From CAKKQX01 sp963734595 (GTDB taxonomy: Bacteria > Pseudomonadota > Gammaproteobacteria > Burkholderiales > SG8-41), in NCBI GenBank assembly GCA_963734595.1, contig CAVTHV010000017.1, positions 69,132-133,131 of the forward strand: a stretch of DNA of 64,000 bases, read 5' to 3'. Positions 1 through 9,410 of the stretch are shown in pieces. The notes beneath the pieces were generated by a model. It did no database searches. It saw nothing but the letters and a program-made list of their open reading frames with translations, and was not told the DNA's origin. Within the stretch, counting starts at the first letter, position 1, and each line of letters begins with the position of its first letter. The position numbers and the translations under genes are program-made.

Positions 1-2
1 AG

Positions 3-77
3 ACGCCGGCGACGTACGAACGCCTCGTCGATCCCACCATCTGGCGCGACGCCTTCGCGATGGTCAACAAGAAGTAA
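3..77 (+). CDS. ABC transporter substrate-binding protein, C-terminal end (partial)
   Basis: Only the last 24 codons and the TAA stop are inside the window. The visible tail (TPATYERLVDPTIWRDAFA and a lysine-rich end) resembles the C-terminus of an NMT1/SsuA-type periplasmic binding protein. It is followed at once by two SsuC/TauC-type permeases, which is the usual order for such importers. The assignment rests mainly on that context. The substrate is unknown. Confidence 0.5.
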   Translation, partial: TPATYERLVDPTIWRDAFAMVNKK

Positions 78-89
78 GCGGCAAACCAA

Positions 90-113
90 TCCCGCGGGCC
101 GCGGCCCGCGGGA
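90..113 (+). terminator. Strong GC hairpin between binding protein and permease genes
   Basis: A 10-bp perfect stem (TCCCGCGGGC pairing with GCCCGCGGGA) closes a CGCG loop and is followed within three bases by TTTT. It lies 12 bp after the binding-protein stop and 18 bp before the permease start. It probably works as an attenuator or mRNA-stabilising hairpin that raises binding-protein expression over permease expression, as is common in ABC operons. Confidence 0.4.
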
Positions 114-130
114 GATTTTCCGGATTTTCC

Positions 131-895
131 ATGGAACAACAGAAGAACTGGGTGCGCTACGCGACGATCACCCTGAGCCTCGCGCTCGGCGCGGCGGTGT
201 GGGAAGTATCCGGCCACCTGACCTCGGAGGCATTCTGGGTGCCGCTTTCCGCCACGCTCAAGAGCCTGTGGGAGGCGGCGCGCAGCGGCGTGCTGGCGCG
301 CCAGGGGCTGAATTCCCTCGAGCTTTATATCACCGGCCTGCTGCTCTCGATAGCGGTGGGGGCGCCGCTGGGCGTGCTGCTGGCGCGCCTGTCGTGGCTG
401 CGGATAGCGCTCGAGGATTACATCATGATGCTCTACGCCACGCCGATGGTCGCGCTGGTTCCGTTCATCCTGTCGATGATGGGTTTCGGATTTGCGCCCA
501 AGGTGCTGGTGGTGTTCCTGTTCGCGGTTTTCCCCGTGCTCTACAACACGGTCGAAGGCGCGCGCAGCATCAAGCCGGAACTGGTCGAAGTCGCGCATTC
601 CTTCCGCTCCGGCGAATGGCCGTTGTGGCGGGACGTGATCATTCCTTTTACGCTGCCGTTCACGATGACCGGGATCCGGCAGGCGATCGCGCGCGGCCTG
701 GTCGGCATGATCGTGGCGGAATTTTTCCTGAGCTCGTCCGGGCTCGGCCAGATGATCATGACGGGGTCGCAGAATTTCGATACTGCCGCCATGATGGCGG
801 CGATTCTGATCATCGTTTTGCTGGGCGTCGCCCTGATGGATCTCGGCCGCTACCTCGAAAAGCGCTTCGCGGCCTGGAAAGGTTATAACCCATGA
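131..895 (+). CDS. ABC transporter permease, SsuC/TauC type (first of two)
   Basis: Inner-membrane permease of 254 aa with about six hydrophobic segments. The EAA-type cytoplasmic loop that docks the ATPase is visible around residues 155-195 (EVAHSFRSGEWPLWRDVIIP, then a conserved GIRQAIARGLVG). This is the BPD_transp_1 family, which imports taurine, sulfonates, nitrate, riboflavin or thiamine precursors. The next permease overlaps it by 4 bases (ATGA), so the two are translationally coupled and likely form a heterodimer. The ATPase gene is not in the window and probably lies upstream. Confidence 0.88.
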   Translation: MEQQKNWVRYATITLSLALGAAVWEVSGHLTSEAFWVPLSATLKSLWEAARSGVLARQGLNSLELYITGLLLSIAVGAPLGVLLARLSWLRIALEDYIMMLYATPMVALVPFILSMMGFGFAPKVLVVFLFAVFPVLYNTVEGARSIKPELVEVAHSFRSGEWPLWRDVIIPFTLPFTMTGIRQAIARGLVGMIVAEFFLSSSGLGQMIMTGSQNFDTAAMMAAILIIVLLGVALMDLGRYLEKRFAAWKGYNP

Positions 896-1689
896 GCCGT
901 GAAAGCACAGTGTCGCTGCGCGCCGGCAATCGCCCCGCGGCGCCGCTTTCGCCGTTTATGCTCAAGACGGTGGCCGGCCTGGTGCTGCTCGCGCTGTGGG
1001 AGATCGTGGTGCGCATGCTGGCGCCGGCATATGTTGCGCGGCCGAGCGGCATCGCCATGGTGTTTTTCTCCGTCATCACGGATGCGCAGTTCCTCGCGGC
1101 GGCGGGCGCGACGCTGTGGGCGGTGGTGCAGGGTCTCGTCGTTTCCCTGATCGCGGGCACGGTGATCGGATTCGTGATGGGACGGGTGGCGGTGGTCGAA
1201 CAGGGGCTGAGATATTACGTGAACAGCCTGTTCGCCACGCCGATGGTCGCGATCCTGCCGCTGGTGACGCTGTGGTTCGGTTACAACGCCGACGCCCGCC
1301 TTGCGGTCGTCGTGTTTGCCTCGTTCTTTTCCGTGGTCATCAGCGCCTGCGACGGCGCGCGCTCGGTGCCGCTCGAGTACATCGAAGTGGCCCGGTCGTT
1401 CCGGGCCCGGCCGCTGTCCACGCTGCTCGACATCGTGCTGCCTTCGTCGCTGCCTTATCTGCTCGCGGGGATCCGGCTTGCCGCGGGGCGCGCGCTGATC
1501 GGGGCGGTCGTCGCCGAGTTTTTCGTTTCCATTCCCGGGCTTGGCTACTACATTCTCTACAATTCGCGCACCTTCAAGCACAATGAAGCGTTCGTGGCGG
1601 TGATCCTGCTGGTGGCGACCGGCGTCGGTTTCGAGGCGCTGGTCAAGTGGCTGACGCGGCGTTACCTGCCGTGGTCCAGAAGGGATTGA
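892..1689 (+). CDS. ABC transporter permease, SsuC/TauC type (second of two)
   Basis: A 265-aa inner-membrane permease paralogous to the preceding one, with the same fold and EAA loop (EVARSFRARPLSTLLDIVLP and GIRLAAGRALIGA). Its start ATG overlaps the previous stop (892-895), so the pair is coupled. It has a short hydrophilic N-terminal extension of about 20 residues. The next gene starts 1 base after this stop, which suggests that the aldo/keto reductase belongs to the same transcript and may act on the imported compound. The substrate cannot be read from the sequence. Confidence 0.88.
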   Translation: MSRESTVSLRAGNRPAAPLSPFMLKTVAGLVLLALWEIVVRMLAPAYVARPSGIAMVFFSVITDAQFLAAAGATLWAVVQGLVVSLIAGTVIGFVMGRVAVVEQGLRYYVNSLFATPMVAILPLVTLWFGYNADARLAVVVFASFFSVVISACDGARSVPLEYIEVARSFRARPLSTLLDIVLPSSLPYLLAGIRLAAGRALIGAVVAEFFVSIPGLGYYILYNSRTFKHNEAFVAVILLVATGVGFEALVKWLTRRYLPWSRRD

Positions 1690-1690
1690 A

Positions 1691-2674
1691 ATGAAGTATC
1701 GCCGGCTGGGCCGCAACGGCCCGCAGGTTTCCGCGGTCGGCATGGGGCGGGGCAGCAAGCCGATCAAATTCGGCGATCCGCTGGAGGCGGATTTCAATGC
1801 GACGATCCGGCGCGCGCTCGAACTCGGCATCAATTTTTTCGACAGTTCCGATGCCTACTGGGGCAGCCGCCACGAGGTGCTGCTCGGCCGCGCCCTCAAA
1901 GAGCACCGCAACCAGGTGCTGATCGCAAGCAAATTCGGCAACATCGATCTGCCCGACGGCAGGAAGGGGACCAACGGCCGCCCGGATTACGTGTTCGGGT
2001 GCTGCGAAGCGAGCCTCAGGCGTCTCGGCGTCGACGTGATCGATTTGTATTATCTGCATCGCGTCGATCCCGGCGTGCCGATCGAGGAGACGATCGGCGC
2101 GATGGCGCAGTTGATTTCGCAGGGGAAAGTCCGCTTCCTGGGAATCTGCGAAGCCGGCGCGCGCACGCTCAAGCGCGCGCATCGCGAACATCCGATCACG
2201 GTGCTGCAGACCGAATATTCGCTGTGGTCCCGCGACGTCGAACGCGGCATTCTGCCGGCCTGCCGCGAACTCGGCGTCGGCTATGTCGCCTACGCGCCGC
2301 TCGGCCGCGGCCTGCTCACCGGCGCGATCAAGACTGTCGACGATCTGCCGCCGGACGACAGGCGGCGGCGGCACCCGCGTTTTCTCCCGGAGAATCTCGC
2401 GCGCAACGTCGGCCTGGTGCAACAGCTCGAGGCGATTGCTGCGCGCCACCACATGTCGCCGGCGCAGGTGGCGCTGGCCTGGATCCTCGCCCAGGGGGAG
2501 GACATCGTGCCGATCCCCGGCACCAATCATGTGAACAATCTCGAGCAGAACGTCGCGGCGGTCGAATTGCGGTTGACCACAGGGGAACTAGAAGACCTAA
2601 GCCGGATTTTTGCCATCGGCGCCGGTGCGGGAGAGCGTTATCCCGAAAATGTACTGAAGGGGGTCGGGCTCTAA
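1691..2674 (+). CDS. Aldo/keto reductase
   Basis: A 327-aa cytoplasmic NAD(P)H-dependent oxidoreductase of the AKR superfamily (TIM barrel). The catalytic tetrad is visible: Asp and Tyr in FFDSSDAYW, Lys in IASKFG and His in YYLHRVD. The C-terminal cofactor-binding signature (VPIPGTNHVNNLEQN) is intact. It resembles the YdhF/Tas or AKR11/12 type acting on aldehydes or sugar-like carbonyls. The gene starts 1 bp after the permease and is uninterrupted, so it is probably the last gene of the ABC operon. The substrate is unknown. Confidence 0.87.
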   Translation: MKYRRLGRNGPQVSAVGMGRGSKPIKFGDPLEADFNATIRRALELGINFFDSSDAYWGSRHEVLLGRALKEHRNQVLIASKFGNIDLPDGRKGTNGRPDYVFGCCEASLRRLGVDVIDLYYLHRVDPGVPIEETIGAMAQLISQGKVRFLGICEAGARTLKRAHREHPITVLQTEYSLWSRDVERGILPACRELGVGYVAYAPLGRGLLTGAIKTVDDLPPDDRRRRHPRFLPENLARNVGLVQQLEAIAARHHMSPAQVALAWILAQGEDIVPIPGTNHVNNLEQNVAAVELRLTTGELEDLSRIFAIGAGAGERYPENVLKGVGL

Positions 2675-2675
2675 C

Positions 2676-2730
2676 TTCAGGGACTAGGGACTAGGGCGGG
2701 CGAGGGACTAAGGCGAGGGATGAGGAGGTC
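2676..2730. repeat. Octamer-period intergenic repeat (family B, copy 1)
   Basis: The gap between the aldo/keto reductase and the AraC regulator is filled by imperfect 8-base units of the type GGGACTAG, two in perfect tandem followed by degenerate copies ending in GGGATGAGG. The same 8-nt periodicity recurs in at least four other intergenic gaps of this window (6.9, 13.2, 37.9 and 47.4 kb), each with a different unit sequence. Confidence 0.7.
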
Positions 2731-2733
2731 AGG

Positions 2734-3564
2734 ATGAATGCGCCAGTGATGACGACCGAGCAGAAGGGTTGTCTTGCGTTCTATTATCATCGTCGTGACC
2801 GCGGCGGCGTGAACGAGCATCGGCACCGCAGCCATCAAATCAGCATCACTATCGGAAAATCGGTCGACGTGCGCTGGTGGACCGCGAATGGCGGCAGGAC
2901 CCGGCTTACCGCGATCGATGGCAACGTCATCGTCAATCCCGCAGAGGAACCTCATGCGGGCAACTGGGATGGGGCCTGGGAGAGCATCGGTTTTTACGTC
3001 GATGCCGGCCTGACCGCGGCCGTGGCCGAAGACATCGGCTTGACCAGGGAAGCGGCCGTGCGGACAAGTTGCGGCGGCAAAGACGCCGCAACCTATGGGC
3101 TTGCGCGCACCCTGTTGCAGGAGCTCGATTCAGACCCGTTGTCGTGCCGGCTCTATGCCGAAAGCCTCGCGAATGTTCTGGCGGTACGCCTGCTGCGCGG
3201 CTGCATGCGCGGCGAAGTCACTACGCGCGGAGCGCTGATGCTGTCGGCTGCAGCCATGCGCCGGGTTCAGACATTCGTGGCGGACAATCTCGAGAATAAT
3301 CTTTCGGTTTCGGACATCGCCGCCATCGCCCGTCTGAGCCCCTTTCATTTTTCAAGGTGTTTCAAGGCCCGCACCGGCATGGGACCGTATGAATACGTTA
3401 CCCGCCAGCGGGTGGAACGCGCCTGCCAGCTGCTTTCCGCTACGGCACTGCCGATCACCGAGATCGCCTATCGATCAGGCTTTGCGGGCCAGAGCCATCT
3501 CTGCACGCGCTTTCGCCGCATCATGGGCACGAGCCCCGCGCGGTATCGGCAGACACTCAGCTGA
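2734..3564 (+). CDS. AraC-family transcriptional regulator
   Basis: A 276-aa regulator with an N-terminal cupin-like sensing region (about residues 1-160) and a C-terminal double helix-turn-helix of AraC/XylS type (about residues 175-275). The DNA-binding signature is clear: LSVSDIAAIARLSPFHFSRC for the first HTH and ITEIAYRSGFAGQSHLCTRF for the second, then the conserved MGTSPARYR. It sits between a transport operon and a DapA-like/TctC pair, all on the same strand, and is a plausible activator of one of them. The effector is unknown. Confidence 0.9.
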   Translation: MNAPVMTTEQKGCLAFYYHRRDRGGVNEHRHRSHQISITIGKSVDVRWWTANGGRTRLTAIDGNVIVNPAEEPHAGNWDGAWESIGFYVDAGLTAAVAEDIGLTREAAVRTSCGGKDAATYGLARTLLQELDSDPLSCRLYAESLANVLAVRLLRGCMRGEVTTRGALMLSAAAMRRVQTFVADNLENNLSVSDIAAIARLSPFHFSRCFKARTGMGPYEYVTRQRVERACQLLSATALPITEIAYRSGFAGQSHLCTRFRRIMGTSPARYRQTLS

Positions 3565-3763
3565 CCGCAGGAATAGACAAATCCGCGCAATTTCCTGATA
3601 GCACTGCGCCTCGCGGCGTGCTGAAATAACCGGTGGTCTGGCCGGTGGCCGCGGCATGCAGCCGATGGCGGCCTGGAAATGTCCTTTTCCCGGCCGTCGC
3701 GCCACACCCGACAGTGTTGCCTCTGCCCGGCAATCCGATGGAACACACTGAAAGGAAAGTGCG

Positions 3764-4762
3764 ATGAACTATCTCAAAAGCGAGGCCAAGGAGGCCTCCC
3801 GCGCCCAGTTCCACGGTATCTGGGCGGCCATCACCACGCCGTTTACGCCGGACGACAGACTGGACGAAGCGGGTCTGCGGCGCAACATGCGCTACTACAC
3901 GGACGGCCTTGGCGTCGACGGGATTTTCTGCACGGGAACGATGGGAGAATTCTGGGCGCTTACCAAGGAAGAAAGAAACCGCGCCGTCGAAATCGTGGTC
4001 GAGGAAGCGCGCGGCAAGTGCAAGGTCATCGCCCATACCGGCCATCACTCGCCCAACGAGACCGTGGACCTGACCCGCCACGCGCAGGAGGTCGGCGCCG
4101 ACTTTGCCATCGTCATCAATCCCTACTATCCCTGGGCGAGCGAGGACCGCATCTACGAGTGGTTCGAGCACGTCGCCGCGCGCGTGGACATCGGGATCTG
4201 GATGTTCGACACGCGGTTTTCGGGGGTGGAGCTGTCGCCGCAGCTGACAGCACGCATCGCCGGGATCGAGAACATCTGCGGCATCAAGTGCTCGCGCCCG
4301 CTCGGGCATTATGCGGAGGTGAAGAAGCTGTGCGGCGACAAAATCGTCATGAGCCACCCCGGCGAGTCGGAGTGGCTGACGCTGATGCGCGATCATGGCG
4401 CGCGGGTGCACATGTCTTCGGCCACGCCGTTTCTGGTCCAGACCCCATCCTGGCTGCCGATGCGGAAGTACACCGAACTCGGCCTCGCAGGCCGTTTCGA
4501 GGAGGCGGAGGCGGCATCCCGGGAACTCGATCCGTTGCGCAAGGTGCATGATCGCTGGATGCGCGAGCCCTGGGTCAAGGACAAGATCATTCCGATCCAC
4601 TACCTCAAGGCATGGAGCGAGTTGCTGGGCATGGCCGGCGGGCACGTCAGGCCGCCGCTGCCCCAGGTCACGGAGCAGGAGCGCGCGGCCTTGCGGGCCG
4701 AACTCGAGCAGACCGGTTTGCTGGCCCGGGTTGCGGCCGGTCATCGGGCGCGCGCGGCGTGA
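3764..4762 (+). CDS. Dihydrodipicolinate synthase/N-acetylneuraminate lyase family protein
   Basis: A 332-aa class I (Schiff-base) aldolase with a TIM barrel. The carboxylate-binding loop reads GTMGEF in place of the DapA GTTGES, the conserved Tyr lies in INPYYPW, and the Schiff-base lysine is in GIKCSRP. The altered GTMG loop and the catabolic neighbours suggest a catabolic or retro-aldolase rather than lysine biosynthesis. A good Shine-Dalgarno (AAAGGAAAG) precedes the ATG. The next gene is a TctC receptor 80 bp downstream, so a substrate capture and cleavage pair is plausible. Confidence 0.85.
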   Translation: MNYLKSEAKEASRAQFHGIWAAITTPFTPDDRLDEAGLRRNMRYYTDGLGVDGIFCTGTMGEFWALTKEERNRAVEIVVEEARGKCKVIAHTGHHSPNETVDLTRHAQEVGADFAIVINPYYPWASEDRIYEWFEHVAARVDIGIWMFDTRFSGVELSPQLTARIAGIENICGIKCSRPLGHYAEVKKLCGDKIVMSHPGESEWLTLMRDHGARVHMSSATPFLVQTPSWLPMRKYTELGLAGRFEEAEAASRELDPLRKVHDRWMREPWVKDKIIPIHYLKAWSELLGMAGGHVRPPLPQVTEQERAALRAELEQTGLLARVAAGHRARAA

Positions 4763-4842
4763 TGAGTGACGGGGTTGCTGAATCACCTGATCACCTGGTG
4801 GAAATTGCGGCAGGGCCGCATGGGCGAAAAATGGAGGGAGCT

Positions 4843-5809
4843 ATGAAGCGACACCTGATTTGGTTATGCATCGCGGCCGCAACCTGCCTGACGCAGGGCG
4901 CGGGCGCGCAGTCCTACCCGAGCAAGCCGGTACGGTTCATCGTGCCCTGGACCGCCGGCAGCGGAACCGATCTCATGGCGCGGGCGCTGTCGCAGAAGCT
5001 GACCGAGGCGCTGGGCCAGCAGGTGGTGCTGGACAATCGCGGCGGCGCCGGGGCGATTATCGGCACCGAGGCCGCCGCCCGGTCGGCACCCGACGGCTAC
5101 ACCATCTATGTCGGGGGCTCGGTGTCGATGGCCACCAGCCCCGCGCTGTACCCGAAGGTTGGCTACGATCCGGTCAAGGATTTCGCGCCGGTGTCGCTGG
5201 TTTCGAAATTCTACAATGCGCTGTCCGTGCATCCTTCGGTGCCGGCGAAATCGGTGAAGGAACTGATCGCGCTGGCGAGGGCCCGGCCGGGCGAATTGCT
5301 GATGGGTTCGGCGGGCAACGGTTCGACCAGTCACCTGGCGGGAGAGCTCTTCAAGAAACTTGCCAAGGTCAACATCGTGCATGTGCCCTACAAGAGCGGC
5401 GGACAACTGGTCATCGGCCTGCTGAGCGGCGAGACGCATCTGGCATTCTCGCCGGTATCGACGTCGATCACGCATGTCAAAGCCGGCAAACTGCGCATGC
5501 TCGGCGTCTCCAGTCAAAAGCGGCTTAGCAACTCTGCCCGACATGCCGACCATCGCCGAAACGCTGCCGGGATACGAGTTCGGCGGCTGGCAGGGCATCC
5601 TGGTTCCCGCAGGCACGCCGCAGGCTGTCATCGCCCGGCTGCACGCTGCGATCCTGAAGGCGATCAATACCCAGGAGTTCAAGGATTACCTGGCCCGCGA
5701 AGGGTCGGTGCTGGTAGGCAGCACCCCCGACGAGTTTGCCGCCTTCATCCGCGCCGAGGTCGTGAAAAATGCCGAACTGATCAAAATATCCGGTGCAAAA
5801 GCCGGATAA
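4843..5809 (+). CDS. TctC/Bug tripartite tricarboxylate receptor, one frameshift
   Basis: A periplasmic solute receptor of about 321 aa with a Sec signal peptide ending near GAGAQS. The family signatures are present: YPSKPVRFIVPW, the DNRGGAGAIIGTE loop, PDGYT, YDPVKDFAPV and VPYKSGG. A GGAGGG ribosome site precedes the ATG. A one-base insertion near 5533 (around AACTCTGCC) splits it; removing one base restores LPDMPTIAETLPGYEFGGWQ to the C-terminus. No TctA/TctB pair is adjacent, so it is an orphan receptor, as is common in Burkholderiales. The ligand is probably a carboxylate. Confidence 0.88.
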
Positions 5810-5836
5810 GCATCGACGAAACCAAGGGAGATAAAA

Positions 5837-6893
5837 GTGGCTGACCGCAACGTCGCAGTGGCACTCGATCGATTCACCTGGCGCATGCTCTCGCAGTACG
5901 TGTCGCCATGGGAGTTCGAGCAGCTCAAGCAGAAAATCCAGACCTGGGACCAGTGGTGCGGGGAGTGGTGCAAAGCTGCGCGCAATCATGCCGAAATCGG
6001 CGACAAGGCCGTCGCGGAGGGACACATCGCTCACGGCCGGGACCGCGTATATCCGCGCCGCGCTCTATTACCACTGGGCGAGTTTCCTGTTCGTGCATGA
6101 CCAGAAGCAGTGGCGCGCCGCGATGGAGGCGATGGACGAATGCTGGCGCAAGGCCGCGCCGCGGGTCGACCCGCCGATGGAACTGATGGAAATTCCATTC
6201 GAGGGTGTTTCCCTGCCGGGCTATTTCCGCAAGCCGGCCGGTGTCGCCAAGGCGCCGCTCGTCATCCTGGTGCCGGGCGGGGATTCGACCAAGGAGGAGC
6301 TTTACGATTTCGGCGAGCACATCCTCAGGCGCGGCATGGCGGTGTTCGCCTTCGATGGCCCGGGACAGGGACTGGTCAGCGCCAGGCTCAAGCTGCGCCC
6401 CGATTTCGAAGTGCCGATCCGCGCCGTCACCGATCATGTGCTGAAGCGCGGCGACGTGGACGGCAAGCGGCTCGCGATCGGCGGGATTTCCTATGGCGGA
6501 TTGTTTGCCTGCCGCGCCGCGGCGTTCGACGACCGCTTCAAGGCGGTGTTTTCGGCGAGCAGCTGGTATACGCCGGCCGGGCGTTTCCCGAGCATGGATC
6601 CGCTGTCGCAGACCGGGCTCAGGCAGTACATGGGCGAGGACGCGCAGGGCGTGCAGGACAGCATCACCATGGCCGGCGCCGCCGAACGCCTCAAGGTGCC
6701 GCTGCTGCAGATCTACGGCGGGCTCGACAAGGCGTCGCCGCCCGAGCATGCCTACCGCGTGGAAAAAGAAGTGAAAGGGCCGGTGACGACGCTGGTGTTC
6801 GACGACGGCGTGCATGTGTGCAACAACCTGCACCACATCGTCCGCCCTTTGATCGCCGACTGGCTGGCGGACAGACTGCAGGGTAATGAGTGA
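5837..6893 (+). CDS. Alpha/beta hydrolase similar to dihydroxypseudooxynicotine hydrolase, one frameshift
   Basis: About 351 aa, GTG start after GGGAGAT. It has an N-terminal helical cap region (about 1-120) and an alpha/beta-hydrolase core. The nucleophile motif is GISYGG, the acid is probably in YGGLDKASP and the catalytic His is in DDGVHVCNN, the arrangement seen in the C-C bond hydrolase of nicotine breakdown and in FrsA-like esterases. A one-base insertion near 6034 (GCTCACGGCC) interrupts it. It sits directly after a TctC receptor and before an ornithine-cyclodeaminase-like gene. The substrate is not known. Confidence 0.83.
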
Positions 6894-7008
6894 TGAGTAA
6901 TGAGGATACAGGGATGATGGGATAAAATGAAATGGGCTTCTTTCATTCTCTTGACTCTACTCGTTACTCTGTCACTCATCACTCGATGACCCATTACCTG
7001 AAAGAAAC
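6887..7008. repeat. Octamer-period intergenic repeat (family B, copy 2)
   Basis: The gap carries GATGAG/TAATGAG-type units right at the stop codon of the hydrolase (AATGAGTGATGAGTAATGAGG) and, after an AT-richer centre, complementary-looking units (CTCGTTACTCTGTCACTCAT) before the next gene. The two halves can be partly paired as an imperfect inverted repeat. The repeat supplies the stop codon of the upstream gene. Confidence 0.6.
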
Positions 7009-7011
7009 GGC

Positions 7012-8013
7012 ATGACAATCATGCTCGGGCAGGATGCCCTCGAAGGCGCGCTTGGCATGCGCGACGCCATCGATTTGCTGGAGGAAGTCTCGCGGCATGA
7101 AGCGGCCGGAAAGACATTCCTGTCGCCGCGGCTCAACACGGCGTTCGAAGGCGGCTGGATGCGCATGATGTTCGCGGCCGACTACGAAGCGGGCTACGCC
7201 GCGACCAAGGCGTACCACATGGTGTTCGGCACGGGCGTGCGCTATGTCGTGTCGCTCTATCGGCTGAAGGACGGCGAGCTGCTCGCGGTGCTCGACGGCA
7301 AGCGCATCACCGATCTCAGGACCGGCGCGGCGAGCGGCGTGCTCGCGCGGCGCGTGCCGCTGGAACAACCGGTGACCGTCGGGCTGCTCGGCGCGGGCCA
7401 TCAGTCGCGCATGCAGCTCGAATGCCTGGCATCGGTGTATGCCGTTGAATCTGCTTCTGTTTTCAGTCCGACCGCGGCGAATCGCGAAACGTTTGCGCGC
7501 GAGATGACGGCGAGGCTCGGTTTTCCCGTCACGGCCGCGCGCTCGGCCGAAGAGGCGGTCAGAGGGCGTGTGGCGGTAGTGGCCGCAACCAGTTCGCGCA
7601 GCAGCGAGCCGGTGTTGCGGGCAGCATGGCTCGACCGCTGCCGGCTGTTGTGCGGGGTCGGCAGCACCCGGCCGGAATCGGTGGAATTGGACGTGCAGTG
7701 CTTCCGCGACGCCAGCCTGGTGGTGGTGGATTCGCCGCGCGCCGTCGAAGAAGCCGGTGATTTGCAGCAGGCAGTGAAAAACGGCGCGCTCGCCGAAGGC
7801 AGGCAGGCGACGCTGGCGCAAATCGTCAGCGGCGGCGTTTCCGTGCCGCGCGCGGGCATGATCGTCTTCAAGTCGGTGGGCTCGGGACTGCAGGACCTCG
7901 CGCTTGCCCGGCGCTATTACGAATTGCTCGGGGCTGCCGCAGGAGTGCCCGCCGCGTCCGATCTTGCGAGCCTGAAGCAGCCGGTGAGCGCGGCGGCGAT
8001 GGCGAAGCACTGA
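7012..8013 (+). CDS. Ornithine cyclodeaminase/mu-crystallin family protein
   Basis: A 333-aa NAD(P)-dependent enzyme. The signature ITDLRTGAASGVLARR and the Rossmann motif VGLLGAGHQSRMQLEC are intact. Members include ornithine cyclodeaminase, alanine dehydrogenase, ketimine reductase and tauropine-type enzymes, so the reaction is probably a reversible imine/amino-acid oxidoreduction. ATG is 8 bp downstream of GAAAG. It lies in a co-directional run between a hydrolase and an M24-family protein, 41 bp apart from the latter, and is likely co-transcribed with it. Confidence 0.87.
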   Translation: MTIMLGQDALEGALGMRDAIDLLEEVSRHEAAGKTFLSPRLNTAFEGGWMRMMFAADYEAGYAATKAYHMVFGTGVRYVVSLYRLKDGELLAVLDGKRITDLRTGAASGVLARRVPLEQPVTVGLLGAGHQSRMQLECLASVYAVESASVFSPTAANRETFAREMTARLGFPVTAARSAEEAVRGRVAVVAATSSRSSEPVLRAAWLDRCRLLCGVGSTRPESVELDVQCFRDASLVVVDSPRAVEEAGDLQQAVKNGALAEGRQATLAQIVSGGVSVPRAGMIVFKSVGSGLQDLALARRYYELLGAAAGVPAASDLASLKQPVSAAAMAKH

Positions 8014-8054
8014 GCGCCAATCTCCTTAAAGTATCTATCCGCTAAAGGATTGCC

Positions 8055-9332
8055 ATGGACAACGACTGGAACAAAGTGCGCCGCGAGCTCGACGTATCGG
8101 ACCATTTTGAAGCGATCTGCAATTCGCCATGGTACATCGACGCGGTTTACGACAAATTCTCCGACGAGGAATTTGCGCGGCGCCACGAGGCGGCGCGCAA
8201 GCTGATGGCCCGCGACGGGCTGGACGCGCTGATCCTGACCGGCGGCCCCGACATCTACAGCCACGGCAGCGGCGTGACCTGGGGCTCGGGGCTGTTCGAT
8301 GAACGCGGCATGTGCCAGTACATGATCCTGCCCATGAAGGGCGAGCCGACGCTCATCTATCCGCATTACGGCTGTCACATCGAGGCCGCGCGCAAGCAGG
8401 TGTCGGTGCGCGACGTGCGCAGCGGCCAGCACGGCAAGTATGGCAAGGCGGTTGCCGAGCGGCTGATCGAACTCAACCTGCAGAAAGGCCGCGTCGGCAT
8501 CACTGCGGCCGACCGCACCGGGCCGGAATACATGGGCGTGCAGGCCTACCTCGACCTGCAGAAACTCATGCCGCAGGCCACCTTCGTCTTTTGCCCGAAC
8601 ATGCTGCACGAACTGACTTACCGCAAGAGTCCGGAAGAGATACGTGCAATGGCAAAGGCGGGGCAGATCGCGATCAAGGCACTGGAAGCAGTCAAGGCAA
8701 CCGCCAAACCCGGCGTGCGCGAATACCAGCTCGCCGGGGCGGTCGCCAATGCGGTGTTGAGCGCGGGCGGCCGCTACCACCTGCTGATGATCGGCTCGAC
8801 CTCGATGCACGATCCGAAAATCATTTTTCCCAATCCCAATCCGTCGGGACGCGTGCTCAAGGAAGGCGACATCGTGCTCTCGGAGCTGGCGATGTCGTAC
8901 ATGGGCTACTCGGCGAAGATCGGCCATCCGGTCAGCGTCGGCCGGCCGACGGACAAGTACCAGACTTTTTTCAAGGACGTGGTGATCGGCGGCTTCAAGG
9001 AAATCAGGGCGCAGTTGAAGCCCGGGTCCACGCTCGAAGACGTGCGCAAGACGGGCAGCCAGGCGTTCCGCAAACGGGGCGCGCAGTCGCGGCCGACCAT
9101 CATGCACGGGCTCGACCTGATCACTTCCGTGCCGTTCGTCCGGGCCGACCGGGTGCGGGCGGAGCCGTACGAGACCACGATGCAGCCGGGCATGACCTAC
9201 AACATCGAGATCACGCCGGTGGACGCCGAGGGCATTTATGGCATTTTTTACTCGCGGTCGTTCGCAATTACCGAGACCGGCGCGCAGGATCTCACGCCGT
9301 ATCCGGTCGACGAGATTCTTGTCGCGGGGTGA
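8055..9332 (+). CDS. M24 (pita-bread fold) protein, metal ligands largely replaced
   Basis: A 425-aa protein with an N-terminal creatinase-type domain (about 45-190) and a C-terminal M24 domain (about 200-420). Active Xaa-Pro peptidases need two Asp, one His and two Glu. Here the first Asp site reads LSELAMSY, the second reads SAKIGHP, the His is kept in IMHGLD, one Glu is kept in NIEITP and the last Glu position reads FYSRSFAI. It is therefore unlikely to be a dimetal peptidase. A creatinase-like metal-independent hydrolase is a better guess. Start ATG follows AAAGGA. Confidence 0.82.
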   Translation: MDNDWNKVRRELDVSDHFEAICNSPWYIDAVYDKFSDEEFARRHEAARKLMARDGLDALILTGGPDIYSHGSGVTWGSGLFDERGMCQYMILPMKGEPTLIYPHYGCHIEAARKQVSVRDVRSGQHGKYGKAVAERLIELNLQKGRVGITAADRTGPEYMGVQAYLDLQKLMPQATFVFCPNMLHELTYRKSPEEIRAMAKAGQIAIKALEAVKATAKPGVREYQLAGAVANAVLSAGGRYHLLMIGSTSMHDPKIIFPNPNPSGRVLKEGDIVLSELAMSYMGYSAKIGHPVSVGRPTDKYQTFFKDVVIGGFKEIRAQLKPGSTLEDVRKTGSQAFRKRGAQSRPTIMHGLDLITSVPFVRADRVRAEPYETTMQPGMTYNIEITPVDAEGIYGIFYSRSFAITETGAQDLTPYPVDEILVAG

Positions 9333-9400
9333 AGAGAAGAGAGGATGAAGGATGCGGATGGGTGACTAGGATAGGGTATTCGGTCACTCACATTGATCAT
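9331..9400. repeat. Degenerate purine-rich intergenic repeat (family B-like)
   Basis: The gap between the M24 protein and the next TctC receptor holds short GAAGAGAAGAGAGGATGAAGG-type units followed by GGGTGACTAGG and a partial complement (GGTCACTCAC). It resembles the 8-nt-period repeats elsewhere in the window but is the weakest example. Confidence 0.35.
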
Positions 9401-9410
9401 GGAGGGCGCA

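Noticed and set aside
883..1833. 316-aa minus-strand frame opposite the second permease
   Set aside because: Antisense shadow, Arg/His/Gln-rich with no motif.
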